A DNA stretch of 59,918 bases. Origin: Oscillospiraceae bacterium. GTDB lineage: Bacteria; Bacillota; Clostridia; Oscillospirales; Ruminococcaceae. A program made the position numbers and the translations under genes. Where the stretch lies: the NCBI GenBank assembly GCA_030539275.1, contig JAUNSK010000025.1:1-59918 (forward strand), in the 5' to 3' direction. The notes beneath the pieces are model-generated. The model searched no databases and had not been told where the DNA came from. It saw only the letters and a program-made list of their open reading frames with translations. Below, piece by piece: positions 8,194 through 16,696 of the stretch (positions within the stretch are counted from its first letter, which is position 1; each line of letters begins with the position of its first letter).

Positions 8194-9429
8194 ATGTCAA
8201 GAAATATTCTGCATTGCGATATGAACAACTTTTATGCAAGCGTTGAATGCATGCTCACACCGTCACTGAGAGAGCATCCGGTTGCCGTATGCGGAAATGT
8301 GGAGGAAAGACACGGGATCGTTCTTGCAAAAAACTATAAAGCGAAAGCATTTGATGTAAAAACGGGTGATGCGGTCTGGCAGGCAAAACAGAAATGCCCG
8401 GATCTGATCGTTGTTGCGCCGCACTATGAAGAATATATAAAATATTCAAAGCTTGCAAGAAGTATATACGAACGTTTTACAGACAGAGTTGAACCATACG
8501 GAATGGATGAATGCTGGCTTGATATTACAGGTACAGAGAAAATACACGGTTCTCCTGATGCCGTCGCTGACATAATAAGAAAAACTATAAAAAAAGAACT
8601 CGGACTCACTGTTTCAGTCGGGGTTTCATTCTGCAAGATCTTTGCAAAGCTCGGTTCGGATATGAAAAAGCCTGATGCAGTTACAGTTATTCCAAAAGAC
8701 TCATTCAGGGATATAATATGGGATCTTCCTGCGTCTGATATGCTCGGAGTAGGCAGATCAACATACAGAAAGCTCAGCCGGTACTGTATAAGAACAATAG
8801 GCGATCTTGCACGCACAGATCCTGATCTTCTCAGAGACCGCCTCGGAAAAAACGGAACTGCTCTGTGGAACTTTGCAAACGGAAGAGATATCTCACCTGT
8901 AATACCGTCAGGGTTTGCTTCACCTGTCAAAAGTATAGGTCATGGAATAACAACTGTTACTGATATGCAGAATAATGATCAGGCATGGCCTGTATTTCTT
9001 GAGCTGACACAGGATATAGGACACAGACTCAGAGTTCATCAGATGTGTGCTCAGTCAGTTGCAATACACGTACGTGACAGCACACTTTTCTCAAGACAGT
9101 GGCAGACCGGGCTCGATATTCCTACTCAGTCTCCGATGGTTATTGCAGAGTCTGCTTTCAGATTATTCAGACAGCGGTATAAATGGGAAAATTCTGTCCG
9201 CAGCGTTACTGTTCAGGCTATAAATCTTATAAATCAGGACACACCGCGTCAGATAAATATGTTTATGGACTACGAAAAACTTGAAAGAACTGAGAGACTT
9301 GACATGTGTATTGAAAATATCCGCACGCGGTTCGGAAATGACAGCATTAAAAACGGTATTCTCTGCCCGGATATAGGAATGCCGCCGAAGCGAGCACAGA
9401 TAACAATGCCGACAGGTATGATAGGATAA
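8194..9429 (+). CDS. Y-family translesion DNA polymerase (Pol IV/UmuC-like)
   Basis: The 411-residue enzyme copies damaged templates. It shows the catalytic DMNNFYASVE near the N-terminus and the second acidic motif in GMDECWLDITG, then helix-hairpin-helix elements (LGVGRSTYRKLSR) and a little-finger domain. The start is ATG 8194, preceded by AAGGGGG at 8179-8184; upstream in-frame codons would overlap the promoter and operators. There is no beta-clamp motif I can state with certainty. It forms a unit with the 87-residue gene 13 nt downstream, a pairing common in Clostridia. Regulation is probably by the divergent XRE-ImmA switch instead of LexA. DinB versus UmuC-like subgroup cannot be settled by eye. 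Confidence 0.92.
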   Translation: MSRNILHCDMNNFYASVECMLTPSLREHPVAVCGNVEERHGIVLAKNYKAKAFDVKTGDAVWQAKQKCPDLIVVAPHYEEYIKYSKLARSIYERFTDRVEPYGMDECWLDITGTEKIHGSPDAVADIIRKTIKKELGLTVSVGVSFCKIFAKLGSDMKKPDAVTVIPKDSFRDIIWDLPASDMLGVGRSTYRKLSRYCIRTIGDLARTDPDLLRDRLGKNGTALWNFANGRDISPVIPSGFASPVKSIGHGITTVTDMQNNDQAWPVFLELTQDIGHRLRVHQMCAQSVAIHVRDSTLFSRQWQTGLDIPTQSPMVIAESAFRLFRQRYKWENSVRSVTVQAINLINQDTPRQINMFMDYEKLERTERLDMCIENIRTRFGNDSIKNGILCPDIGMPPKRAQITMPTGMIG

Positions 9430-9442
9430 GGGGGGATACAGT

Positions 9443-9706
9443 ATGGAAAGCAGAAGAAAAGTTTACGTAGAGGTCAATGTCACTCATATGACTGACGGCT
9501 CTGCACATCCTAATGCTATAAAGTTTGAAAACGCAATGACCTATAATATAGACCGTGTAATCAGCAGATGCCGTGCTGCTTCTACAAAAGTCGGAGGAAC
9601 CGGCATCCGCTATACAGTACGGATATGCGGCAAAGAAACCTTTTTATTTGATGAGGAGAACGGAAAGTGGTTTGTTGAAGCAAAAACAGGACAGGTACCG
9701 CATTAG
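9443..9706 (+). CDS. Small conserved partner of Y-family polymerase
   Basis: The 87-residue basic protein has a strong start signal (AAGGGGGGATACAGT before ATG). Its pattern, NAIKFENAMTYNIDRVISRCRAAS then GGTGIRYTVRICGKETFLF and KWFVEAK, is one I recall from short proteins encoded directly after Y-family polymerases in many Clostridia. It resembles a compact beta-rich domain. No enzyme motif is visible. It is probably co-transcribed with the polymerase and may be an accessory factor for translesion synthesis, though that role is inferred from context only. Its stop codon overlaps the first TTAGAG repeat of the next promoter. Confidence 0.8.
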   Translation: MESRRKVYVEVNVTHMTDGSAHPNAIKFENAMTYNIDRVISRCRAASTKVGGTGIRYTVRICGKETFLFDEENGKWFVEAKTGQVPH

Positions 9707-9758
9707 AGATAAATTAGAGATATTTTTAGAGGTTTGTTAGAGAAAGCTGTGATATAAT
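9703..9758 (+). promoter_or_regulatory. Four phased TTAGAG repeats plus -10 box before lipoprotein cluster
   Basis: TTAGAG occurs at 9703, 9714, 9726 and 9737, spaced 11, 12 and 11 bp. It is followed by TATAAT at 9753-9758 and no good -35 box at the usual distance. Direct 6-bp repeats at one-helical-turn spacing, ending where the -35 should be, are the layout of OmpR/PhoB-family activator sites such as PhoP boxes. Confidence 0.65.
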
Positions 9759-9788
9759 GACGGTATCAAAGTACAGGAGGCAGATATT

Positions 9789-12026
9789 ATGTTTAAAAAA
9801 ATTTTAGCATTTATTTTTGCATTTTCACTTATATTCACATGCGCCGGCTGCGGCACAAGTGACAGCAGTACAGCTGCAGACGATCCGGTGAGCGGCCGTT
9901 ATACTGAAGAAAATATATCCATAAATGAAAAGCCGTCTGTTGCCGGAGAGCTTTTTACCCTTAACAATAAAACAGCATTTATCGACCAGCAGTCAATGAA
10001 ACTTTATACAGCGGATGACAGCGCGGAGACCTTTAATGCTTCAGAAATGCCGCAGACCAGTGAACTCGGAAGCAAAGTTGCAGTATGTTCTGTTGCAGGT
10101 TCACCAGACGGTGCATATATGTTATCATATATGGATTTCAGCACTGATGAGAATGATGACAATATATATTATGCATATATTTCACCTGACGGCAAAATTA
10201 AAAAGCTTTCATTTGATCTTCAGTGGACGATGATCGATACATTTGATTTTTCTGATGACGGGAAAATTTATGCATGTTCATATGAAGGAAAAATATATGA
10301 AATAAATACAGATGATCAGACTGCAAAGCAGTTGTTCAGTACTAATAAGGAGCCGACTGGTTTTGATGTAGTTTCAGGTTATATAATAGCATCAGACAGC
10401 AACAATATATTTTTTTATAACATTGCAGATAACCAGCTTATGGAAACACCTGAGGTTCTCAAAAACTTCTATAAGGAGCAGAAACTTGACAGTAATGGAT
10501 TTATGGCCAGTGAACCTGCATGTGATTTCTGTAAAGGACCGGACAACTCTATTTTTATCATTACAAAGAACGGACTGTACAGATACGTGATTGACGGAAA
10601 TCAGGTAGAACAGCTGCTTGATGGTATGTCGTATCATATCGGAAGTCCGGCATACACTATAAGATCAGTTATTGCAGAGTCTGAAAACTCATTTCTTGTA
10701 AGCTACAGCGAAGGAAGTATTATGCGCTACAGATATGATCCGGACGCTTCAAACAAGATCTCTTCATCACTGAAAATATATAGTCTGATACAAAATGATA
10801 CTCTTGACCAGACTATCAGCGAATATATAATATACCATCCTGATGTTGATATAAAATATGAAACAGGTATGGAAAAGGACAGCGGTGTTACATATGAAGA
10901 TGCAGTAAAAAATCTGAATACGCAGATATGTTCAGATGAGGCACCTGATATAATTATGCTTGACGGAATGGATATAGATAATTATATTGATAAAAATATG
11001 CTGATTGATCTTAATAAGTATAAAGACAGGATCGATCCAGATGGTTCACTTCTTGAAAATATTGCAGAGCATTCCCAGAATGACGGATTATACACAATGC
11101 CATGTAAATTCAAACTTCCTGTAATTGTTGCCAGGAAAGAAAATATCGAAAAGATAAACAGTTTTTCTGACTTTGCTCAGATGATTGAAGATAAGCACAA
11201 AATAATAAAGGATTCTGCTGTTGCAGGTTTTGTTACCGAAGAAGAGGTTCTTGACACCGGACTTGATATGAATGCAGACAAGATACTTAATGACAAGGGA
11301 ATAGATGCTGATGCTTTACACTGTATGCTCGACGACTGCTGCAGGATATATAAAAGTGAACATGCAGCATACAGTGAAGGATATGTGGCTGATTATAAGG
11401 CAAGCAAAGAATATAACTCATCAGCTGTTGACAGCTGGGGATATGAGGCTTCAGGAATAAGCATAAAGCTTCTTACCAATAACGAAAAACTGGCATGCGG
11501 AACTGCAGACGGATTCAGGAGCAGTCTGAATATTATAACATCACTCAGCGACACAGATCCGGATATAGAGTACAGATACGGTCTGACAGACAGCAGCAGT
11601 GAGTTTATTCCTGTATGCAGCTTTGGAATATGTTCAGCAGGAAATAATACTGACCAGGCCGTAGATTTTCTTAAAACTGCTTTTTCCAGCTCAGTTCAGA
11701 ATATAGAGCTCTATGACGGACTGCCTGTAAACCGTGAGTCACTTGATTATTTTTACTCCAGAAATAAAAATGATGCCGGCGTAAACTTCGGCGTAGGAGA
11801 CCCATCAGGTGATGACGGGGCCTATGTAAAAGCAAAATATATGAATGACACAGAAATAGATTTATTCAAAAACGCCGTTGCGAAGCTTGATACACCTGTA
11901 TATATCGATACGATGACAAGAGACGTCATTATCAGCACAGGTACAAAATGTCTGGACGGAAGCATTTCAACTGATGATGCCGTTAAGGAAATCAATGAAA
12001 AACTGAGTCTTAAAATGCAGGAATAA
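9789..12026 (+). CDS. Lipoprotein with propeller-like region and solute-binding domain, copy 1
   Basis: The 745-residue protein has a lipoprotein signal peptide with Cys21 in CAGC, so it should be anchored on the outer face of the membrane. Residues about 50-330 contain repeated short beta motifs (SPDGAYML, SPDGKIKKL, SDDGKIYACSYEGKIYEI) like a degenerate beta-propeller. From about residue 335 (SSLKIYSL...LDQTISEY) to the end the pattern fits an extracellular solute-binding protein of the ABC family: APDIIMLD, a YTMPCKF hinge-like segment, and a C-terminal EEVLD/VYIDTMTRDVI region. No permease or ATPase gene is near. It is the first of three tandem paralogues. A sensor or binding role is inferred; the ligand is unknown. 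Confidence 0.8.
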   Translation: MFKKILAFIFAFSLIFTCAGCGTSDSSTAADDPVSGRYTEENISINEKPSVAGELFTLNNKTAFIDQQSMKLYTADDSAETFNASEMPQTSELGSKVAVCSVAGSPDGAYMLSYMDFSTDENDDNIYYAYISPDGKIKKLSFDLQWTMIDTFDFSDDGKIYACSYEGKIYEINTDDQTAKQLFSTNKEPTGFDVVSGYIIASDSNNIFFYNIADNQLMETPEVLKNFYKEQKLDSNGFMASEPACDFCKGPDNSIFIITKNGLYRYVIDGNQVEQLLDGMSYHIGSPAYTIRSVIAESENSFLVSYSEGSIMRYRYDPDASNKISSSLKIYSLIQNDTLDQTISEYIIYHPDVDIKYETGMEKDSGVTYEDAVKNLNTQICSDEAPDIIMLDGMDIDNYIDKNMLIDLNKYKDRIDPDGSLLENIAEHSQNDGLYTMPCKFKLPVIVARKENIEKINSFSDFAQMIEDKHKIIKDSAVAGFVTEEEVLDTGLDMNADKILNDKGIDADALHCMLDDCCRIYKSEHAAYSEGYVADYKASKEYNSSAVDSWGYEASGISIKLLTNNEKLACGTADGFRSSLNIITSLSDTDPDIEYRYGLTDSSSEFIPVCSFGICSAGNNTDQAVDFLKTAFSSSVQNIELYDGLPVNRESLDYFYSRNKNDAGVNFGVGDPSGDDGAYVKAKYMNDTEIDLFKNAVAKLDTPVYIDTMTRDVIISTGTKCLDGSISTDDAVKEINEKLSLKMQE

Positions 12027-12045
12027 TTCAGATGGAGGTATAAAT

Positions 12046-14298
12046 GTGGTCAGAAGAAAACTAGCTTTTATCCTTGCTGTCTCATTTGCATTTGCTGCAG
12101 GCGGATGCACAGAAACCGGATCCGGCAGTCAGACAGATGATCCATGTAAAGGCAGATATATAGAAGAGGAAATATCAATACAGGACAGACCCAGTGTCGG
12201 CGGAGAATTATACAGACAAAACAACAAAACATTGTTCTATGACTATTATAATTCAAAACTGTATACACAGGATGATCAGGCAAATACCTTTACCGCGGCG
12301 GATTTTCCGTCACTTGATGAACTGGGTGACGATGTGTCTCCTGATTCGGTCGCATTCCTGCCTGACGGATCATATATATTTACATATTATCTCCCGGATG
12401 ACAGCAGCAAGCCTATTGAGGAAATGACATACTCTGAATACTATGCATATATGTCTGCGGACGGAAAAATCAGAAAACTTGATCTGGGTCTGAAATATTC
12501 TTCGATCGATGCATTTGAATGTTCTGATGACGGAAGAATATTTGCATCCTCTTTTGAAGGCAATGTTTATGAGATCAGCATAGAGGATTCATCAGCAAAG
12601 CTCATTTTCAATGTAAACAGTCAGCCGGTATGTTTTGACGTAGTATCAGACTATATCATATGTGCTGATTCAAGAAATATAAGTTTTTACAGCCTCACAG
12701 ACAATAGTCTCATGGAAACTCCGCAGATACTGAAAGACTTCTGGAAACAACAGAAATTTTCAACTGAAGGCATGTCCGCATTTGATCCTGTCTGTGATTT
12801 CTGTGAGGGAACCGATAACTCAGTTTATATAATAACCGCAAACGGACTTTACCGCTATATAATAGACGGAAATCAGATTGAACAGCTTCTTGACGCAATG
12901 TCATATCATCTGGGAAGTCCCTCATGCAGTGTAAGATCTGTTGTTGCCGAATCTGAGCAGTCATTTCTTGTGATCTACAAAGAAGGACGTGTGATGCGTT
13001 ACAGATATGATCCGTCAGCTTCGAATGCTGTCTCTTCATCACTTAAGATCTACAGTCTTACTCAGAATGATACCCTTGATCAGATTATCAGCGAATATAA
13101 AATACAAAATCCGGATATAGCAGTGGAATACGAAACCGGAATAGAAAAAGACAGTGGGATAACATACGAAGATGCAATAAAAAATCTGAACACTGAGATC
13201 TGTTCGGATGGTGCACCTGATATCATTATGCTTGACGCAATGGATACAGACAACTATATTGACAAGAATATTCTGCTTGACCTGAAAGACTATGAGGATA
13301 AAATTGATCCGGATGATTCGCTTCTTGACAATATAGCAAAGCATTATAAAAATGACGGTCTGTATACAATGTCATGCAGGTTTGAAATTCCTGTATTAGC
13401 AGGAAAAAAAGAAAACCTTGCAAAAATAGACAGCTTTTCGACACTTGCTGATATGATAGAAAGTCAGCATAGTATTGTTACTGACAGAACAGTCGCAGAA
13501 TTCTATACGCCGCAGGAAGTCCTTGAAACAGCATTTGAGTTTACAGCAGATGAAATTATGACTGATGACGGAGTGAATACAAAAGCACTTGCCGGAATGC
13601 TTGATGACTGCCTTAGAATTTATAAAAGTGAAAGATCGGTTCTGACAGATAATCAGGTTGAAAACCATACCTATAACAAAACATGCTCACAATCACCGAT
13701 CTGCAGATGGGGCTATGAAGCAGCCGGTTACAGCATGCTTATCAAAAATAATGAAGAAAAACTTGCATGCGGAACAGCTGACGGATTTTTAAACAGCCTT
13801 AATATTATAACATCACTAGATACGGATAACCCTGATATTGAGTACCGATATGGACTTACGGACAACAGTACTTTATATATTCCGAAGTGCAGTCTTGGAA
13901 TATGCTGTGCAGGTAAAAATTCCGATAATGCTGCAGAATTTATTAAGACAGCCTTTTCACAGTCAGTCCAGGATATAGAGCTGGGCGACGGCTTGCCTGT
14001 AAATAAGAAATCTCTTGAATATTTCTATAGTAAGGGCAAAACAGACAAAGGGAAAGGTTTTTCTCTTGGCGACCCTTTCAGTGACAGGTCAGTATGTTTA
14101 TGGGCAAACTGGATGGACAATGCTGAGGTGAACAGATTCAGCAGTAAACTTCAGATGCTTGATACACCAGTATACCTTGATACAATGACAAGGGATGTTA
14201 TCATTCAAACAGGTTCAAAATGCCTTGATTCAATTATAACAGTTGAACAGGCTGCAGAAGAAATAGATGAAAAGATCAGTCTGAAGCTTCAGGAATAA
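12046..14298 (+). CDS. Lipoprotein with propeller-like region and solute-binding domain, copy 2
   Basis: This 750-residue paralogue of the preceding gene starts at GTG 12046, 7 nt after GGAGG (12034-12038). An overlapping ATG at 12044 is in another frame. Cys21 follows an AGG lipobox. It keeps the same two-part layout: a propeller-like N-terminal half (LPDGSYIFTYY, SADGKIRKL, SDDGRIFASSFEGNVYEI), and a solute-binding half beginning at SSSLKIYSL with APDIIMLD and VYLDTMTRDVI. The gap to copy 1 is 19 nt, so the genes are co-transcribed. Nearly all spacing between conserved blocks is kept, which argues for recent tandem duplication followed by divergence. The binding partner is unknown. Confidence 0.8.
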   Translation: MVRRKLAFILAVSFAFAAGGCTETGSGSQTDDPCKGRYIEEEISIQDRPSVGGELYRQNNKTLFYDYYNSKLYTQDDQANTFTAADFPSLDELGDDVSPDSVAFLPDGSYIFTYYLPDDSSKPIEEMTYSEYYAYMSADGKIRKLDLGLKYSSIDAFECSDDGRIFASSFEGNVYEISIEDSSAKLIFNVNSQPVCFDVVSDYIICADSRNISFYSLTDNSLMETPQILKDFWKQQKFSTEGMSAFDPVCDFCEGTDNSVYIITANGLYRYIIDGNQIEQLLDAMSYHLGSPSCSVRSVVAESEQSFLVIYKEGRVMRYRYDPSASNAVSSSLKIYSLTQNDTLDQIISEYKIQNPDIAVEYETGIEKDSGITYEDAIKNLNTEICSDGAPDIIMLDAMDTDNYIDKNILLDLKDYEDKIDPDDSLLDNIAKHYKNDGLYTMSCRFEIPVLAGKKENLAKIDSFSTLADMIESQHSIVTDRTVAEFYTPQEVLETAFEFTADEIMTDDGVNTKALAGMLDDCLRIYKSERSVLTDNQVENHTYNKTCSQSPICRWGYEAAGYSMLIKNNEEKLACGTADGFLNSLNIITSLDTDNPDIEYRYGLTDNSTLYIPKCSLGICCAGKNSDNAAEFIKTAFSQSVQDIELGDGLPVNKKSLEYFYSKGKTDKGKGFSLGDPFSDRSVCLWANWMDNAEVNRFSSKLQMLDTPVYLDTMTRDVIIQTGSKCLDSIITVEQAAEEIDEKISLKLQE

Positions 14299-14318
14299 TA
14301 CAGATGGAGGTAAAGAAT

Positions 14319-16571
14319 ATGATAAAAAAAGTATTAGCTCTTGTGCTGTCTTTTTCACTTATTCTTAGTATTTCAGCATGCAAAGATAAAAATAACGGCA
14401 CTGAGGCAGGCGACATCGACAGCGGCCGCTACATAGAAGAGGAAATATCATCAGATGCACAGCCCTGGATAGCCGGTGAACTCTTTCATCAGTCAGATAA
14501 AACTGTATTTATAGACAATGAAGATATGAAGCTGTATACTCATGATAAAGACACTGATAAATTTGAACAGACAGATATTCCTCTGACCAGAGAACTCGGA
14601 GGTGATGCTGTTCCGGTTTCCGTTGCAGGGCTCCCTGATGGTTCGTACATATTTACATATTATATATTTAATGATGAAGATGACGGGGAAGAGGAAAAAG
14701 ACTACACACCATTATGTGCATATCTTTCAGCAGACGGCAAACTTCAGAAGCTGGATTTTGATGTGCCGAATTTAATGATAGATGCATTTGACAGTTCTGA
14801 TGACGGCAGAATATTCGCTTCGGCCTATGACGGGAACATTTATGAGATAGATGCAGCCAGGCAGTCTGCAGTCCAGCTTTTCAGTCTTGACAGACAGGCG
14901 GCAGCATTTGATGTTGTATCAGATTATATAATCGGTGCTGATTCTAAAAATATTGAGATATATGACCTGAAGGAACATAAGCTTTTAGATACATCTGATG
15001 TACTCAGAGATTTCTGGAAAGAACAGAAACTTACAACACAGGGTGCTGAGGCAAAGGATCCGGTATGTGATTTTTGTGCAGGATCCGATAATTCAGTTTA
15101 TATAATAACCCCCAACGGACTTTACAGATATATTATAGATGGAAATCAGGTTGAACAGCTGCTTGACGCAACAGCTTACCATCTTGGCAGTCCTTCATAC
15201 CATGTAAGGTCGGTTATCTCAGAATCCGATAATTCTTTTCTTGTAACATATAAGGAAGGAACCGTAATGAGATACAGATTTGATTTGACAGCCTCAAACA
15301 AAATGTCTTCATCACTAAAGATCTACAGTCTTACCGAAAATGACACCCTTTCACAGATAATAAGTGAATATAAAATAAACAACCCGAATGTCAGTGTAGA
15401 GTACAAAACGGGAATGGGTAAGAACAGCGGCGTAACATATGAGGATGCAGTAAAAAACCTGAATACTGAGATATGCTCTGATGAAACGCCTGATATTCTG
15501 ATGCTTGACGGACTGAACATAGAAAATTTTATTCAGAAAAATATGCTTACTGATCTGAAGGATTATGCAGATAAAATAGATCCTGATGATTCGCTTCTTG
15601 ACAATATAGCAAAGCATTATCAGGACGGCGGACTTTATACTATGCCATGCAAATTTGAAATACCTGCAATTGCAGGCAAAAAGGATAATCTTGGAAAAAT
15701 AAACAGCTTCACAGCATTTGCAGATATGATAGAAAATCAGCATAAAATAATCAAAAATTCTCCGGCAGCAAACTTTTTTACGCAGCAGGAGGTTATTGAT
15801 GCGGCACTTGATTTTACTTCAAATGATATTATAACAGGCAGCACTGTAGATAAAAAAGCTCTCAAAACCATGATCGAAGACTGCTGCAGGATCTACAGAT
15901 CTGAAAAATCCGTTATTCCGGAAGACTTCCTGACTGCACATAATTCATATAAGATCACCAGCACATCTTCTGCTGACAGGTGGATATTTAATTTGTCCGG
16001 AAAAAGCATGGATATTCTATATAATGATGAAAGACTGGCAAGCGGAACCACTGATGGATTTCGCAACAGTCTCAATATCATAACATCGCTGAACGATCAG
16101 AATAAGAAAATCGGCTATAGATACGGCCTTACGGAAGACAGCACACTATATATTCCAAAATGCAGCCTTGGAATATGCAGCACAGGAAAAAACAATGATA
16201 ATGCTGTCGGATTTCTGAAAACTGCATTCTCAAGCCAGGTCCAGAATATTGAACTTAATGACGGGTTCCCTGTAAGCACTGTTTCTCTCAACTATTTTTA
16301 CAACAAGGGCAAAACCGAAAATGGTTACGGGTTTGCAGCATCAAATGATTTTGACGAGAAACCATCAATGCTTATGGCAAAATGGATGGACGAATCTGAA
16401 ATAAGTGAGTTCAGCAGCAAGATACAGGAACTCGACACTCCGGTATATATAGATACAATGACAAGAAACATAATAACCAATACATGTACGAAATGTCTTG
16501 ACGGAGTCATGACTTCAGACGAAGCAGTTGATGAGATAACTGATAAGCTGAGTCTGAGAATGCAGGAATAG
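14319..16571 (+). CDS. Lipoprotein with propeller-like region and solute-binding domain, copy 3
   Basis: The third paralogue has 750 residues when started at ATG 14319. GGAGG lies at 14306-14310, and an in-frame ATG at 14304 overlaps that site and is rejected. Cys21 follows ISA in the lipobox. The N-terminal half carries LPDGSYIFTYY, SADGKLQKL and SDDGRIFASAYDGNIYEI. The C-terminal half has TPDILMLDGL, YTMPCKFEIP and VYIDTMTRNII. Copies 2 and 3 share longer identical stretches with each other (for example DPDDSLLDNIAKHY) than with copy 1, so copy 1 probably branched first. A strong terminator follows. The function is presumed to be ligand sensing or capture at the cell surface. Confidence 0.8.
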   Translation: MIKKVLALVLSFSLILSISACKDKNNGTEAGDIDSGRYIEEEISSDAQPWIAGELFHQSDKTVFIDNEDMKLYTHDKDTDKFEQTDIPLTRELGGDAVPVSVAGLPDGSYIFTYYIFNDEDDGEEEKDYTPLCAYLSADGKLQKLDFDVPNLMIDAFDSSDDGRIFASAYDGNIYEIDAARQSAVQLFSLDRQAAAFDVVSDYIIGADSKNIEIYDLKEHKLLDTSDVLRDFWKEQKLTTQGAEAKDPVCDFCAGSDNSVYIITPNGLYRYIIDGNQVEQLLDATAYHLGSPSYHVRSVISESDNSFLVTYKEGTVMRYRFDLTASNKMSSSLKIYSLTENDTLSQIISEYKINNPNVSVEYKTGMGKNSGVTYEDAVKNLNTEICSDETPDILMLDGLNIENFIQKNMLTDLKDYADKIDPDDSLLDNIAKHYQDGGLYTMPCKFEIPAIAGKKDNLGKINSFTAFADMIENQHKIIKNSPAANFFTQQEVIDAALDFTSNDIITGSTVDKKALKTMIEDCCRIYRSEKSVIPEDFLTAHNSYKITSTSSADRWIFNLSGKSMDILYNDERLASGTTDGFRNSLNIITSLNDQNKKIGYRYGLTEDSTLYIPKCSLGICSTGKNNDNAVGFLKTAFSSQVQNIELNDGFPVSTVSLNYFYNKGKTENGYGFAASNDFDEKPSMLMAKWMDESEISEFSSKIQELDTPVYIDTMTRNIITNTCTKCLDGVMTSDEAVDEITDKLSLRMQE

Positions 16572-16637
16572 AAAAAAGAACAATTAACAGATACAAGTCT
16601 TATGTGTAAACAATATTTAATATAATTACTTCTTAAT

Positions 16638-16678
16638 AAACAGATAGAGCCTGCGTTATAAGCAGGCTCTATCTGTTT
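16638..16678. terminator. Bidirectional terminator after lipoprotein cluster
   Basis: A perfect 17-bp stem pairs 16638-16654 with 16662-16678 around a 7-nt loop. It lies between two converging genes (lipoprotein copy 3 and the LRR-dockerin gene) and ends in TTT/AAA on the two sides. Confidence 0.85.
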
Positions 16679-16696
16679 AATCTGATATAATTGAAA

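Noticed and set aside
7042-9706. Prophage or ICE immunity region
   Set aside because: The XRE-ImmA pair is typical of such elements, but no integrase, excisionase or structural gene is adjacent; the divergent polymerase is the better explanation.
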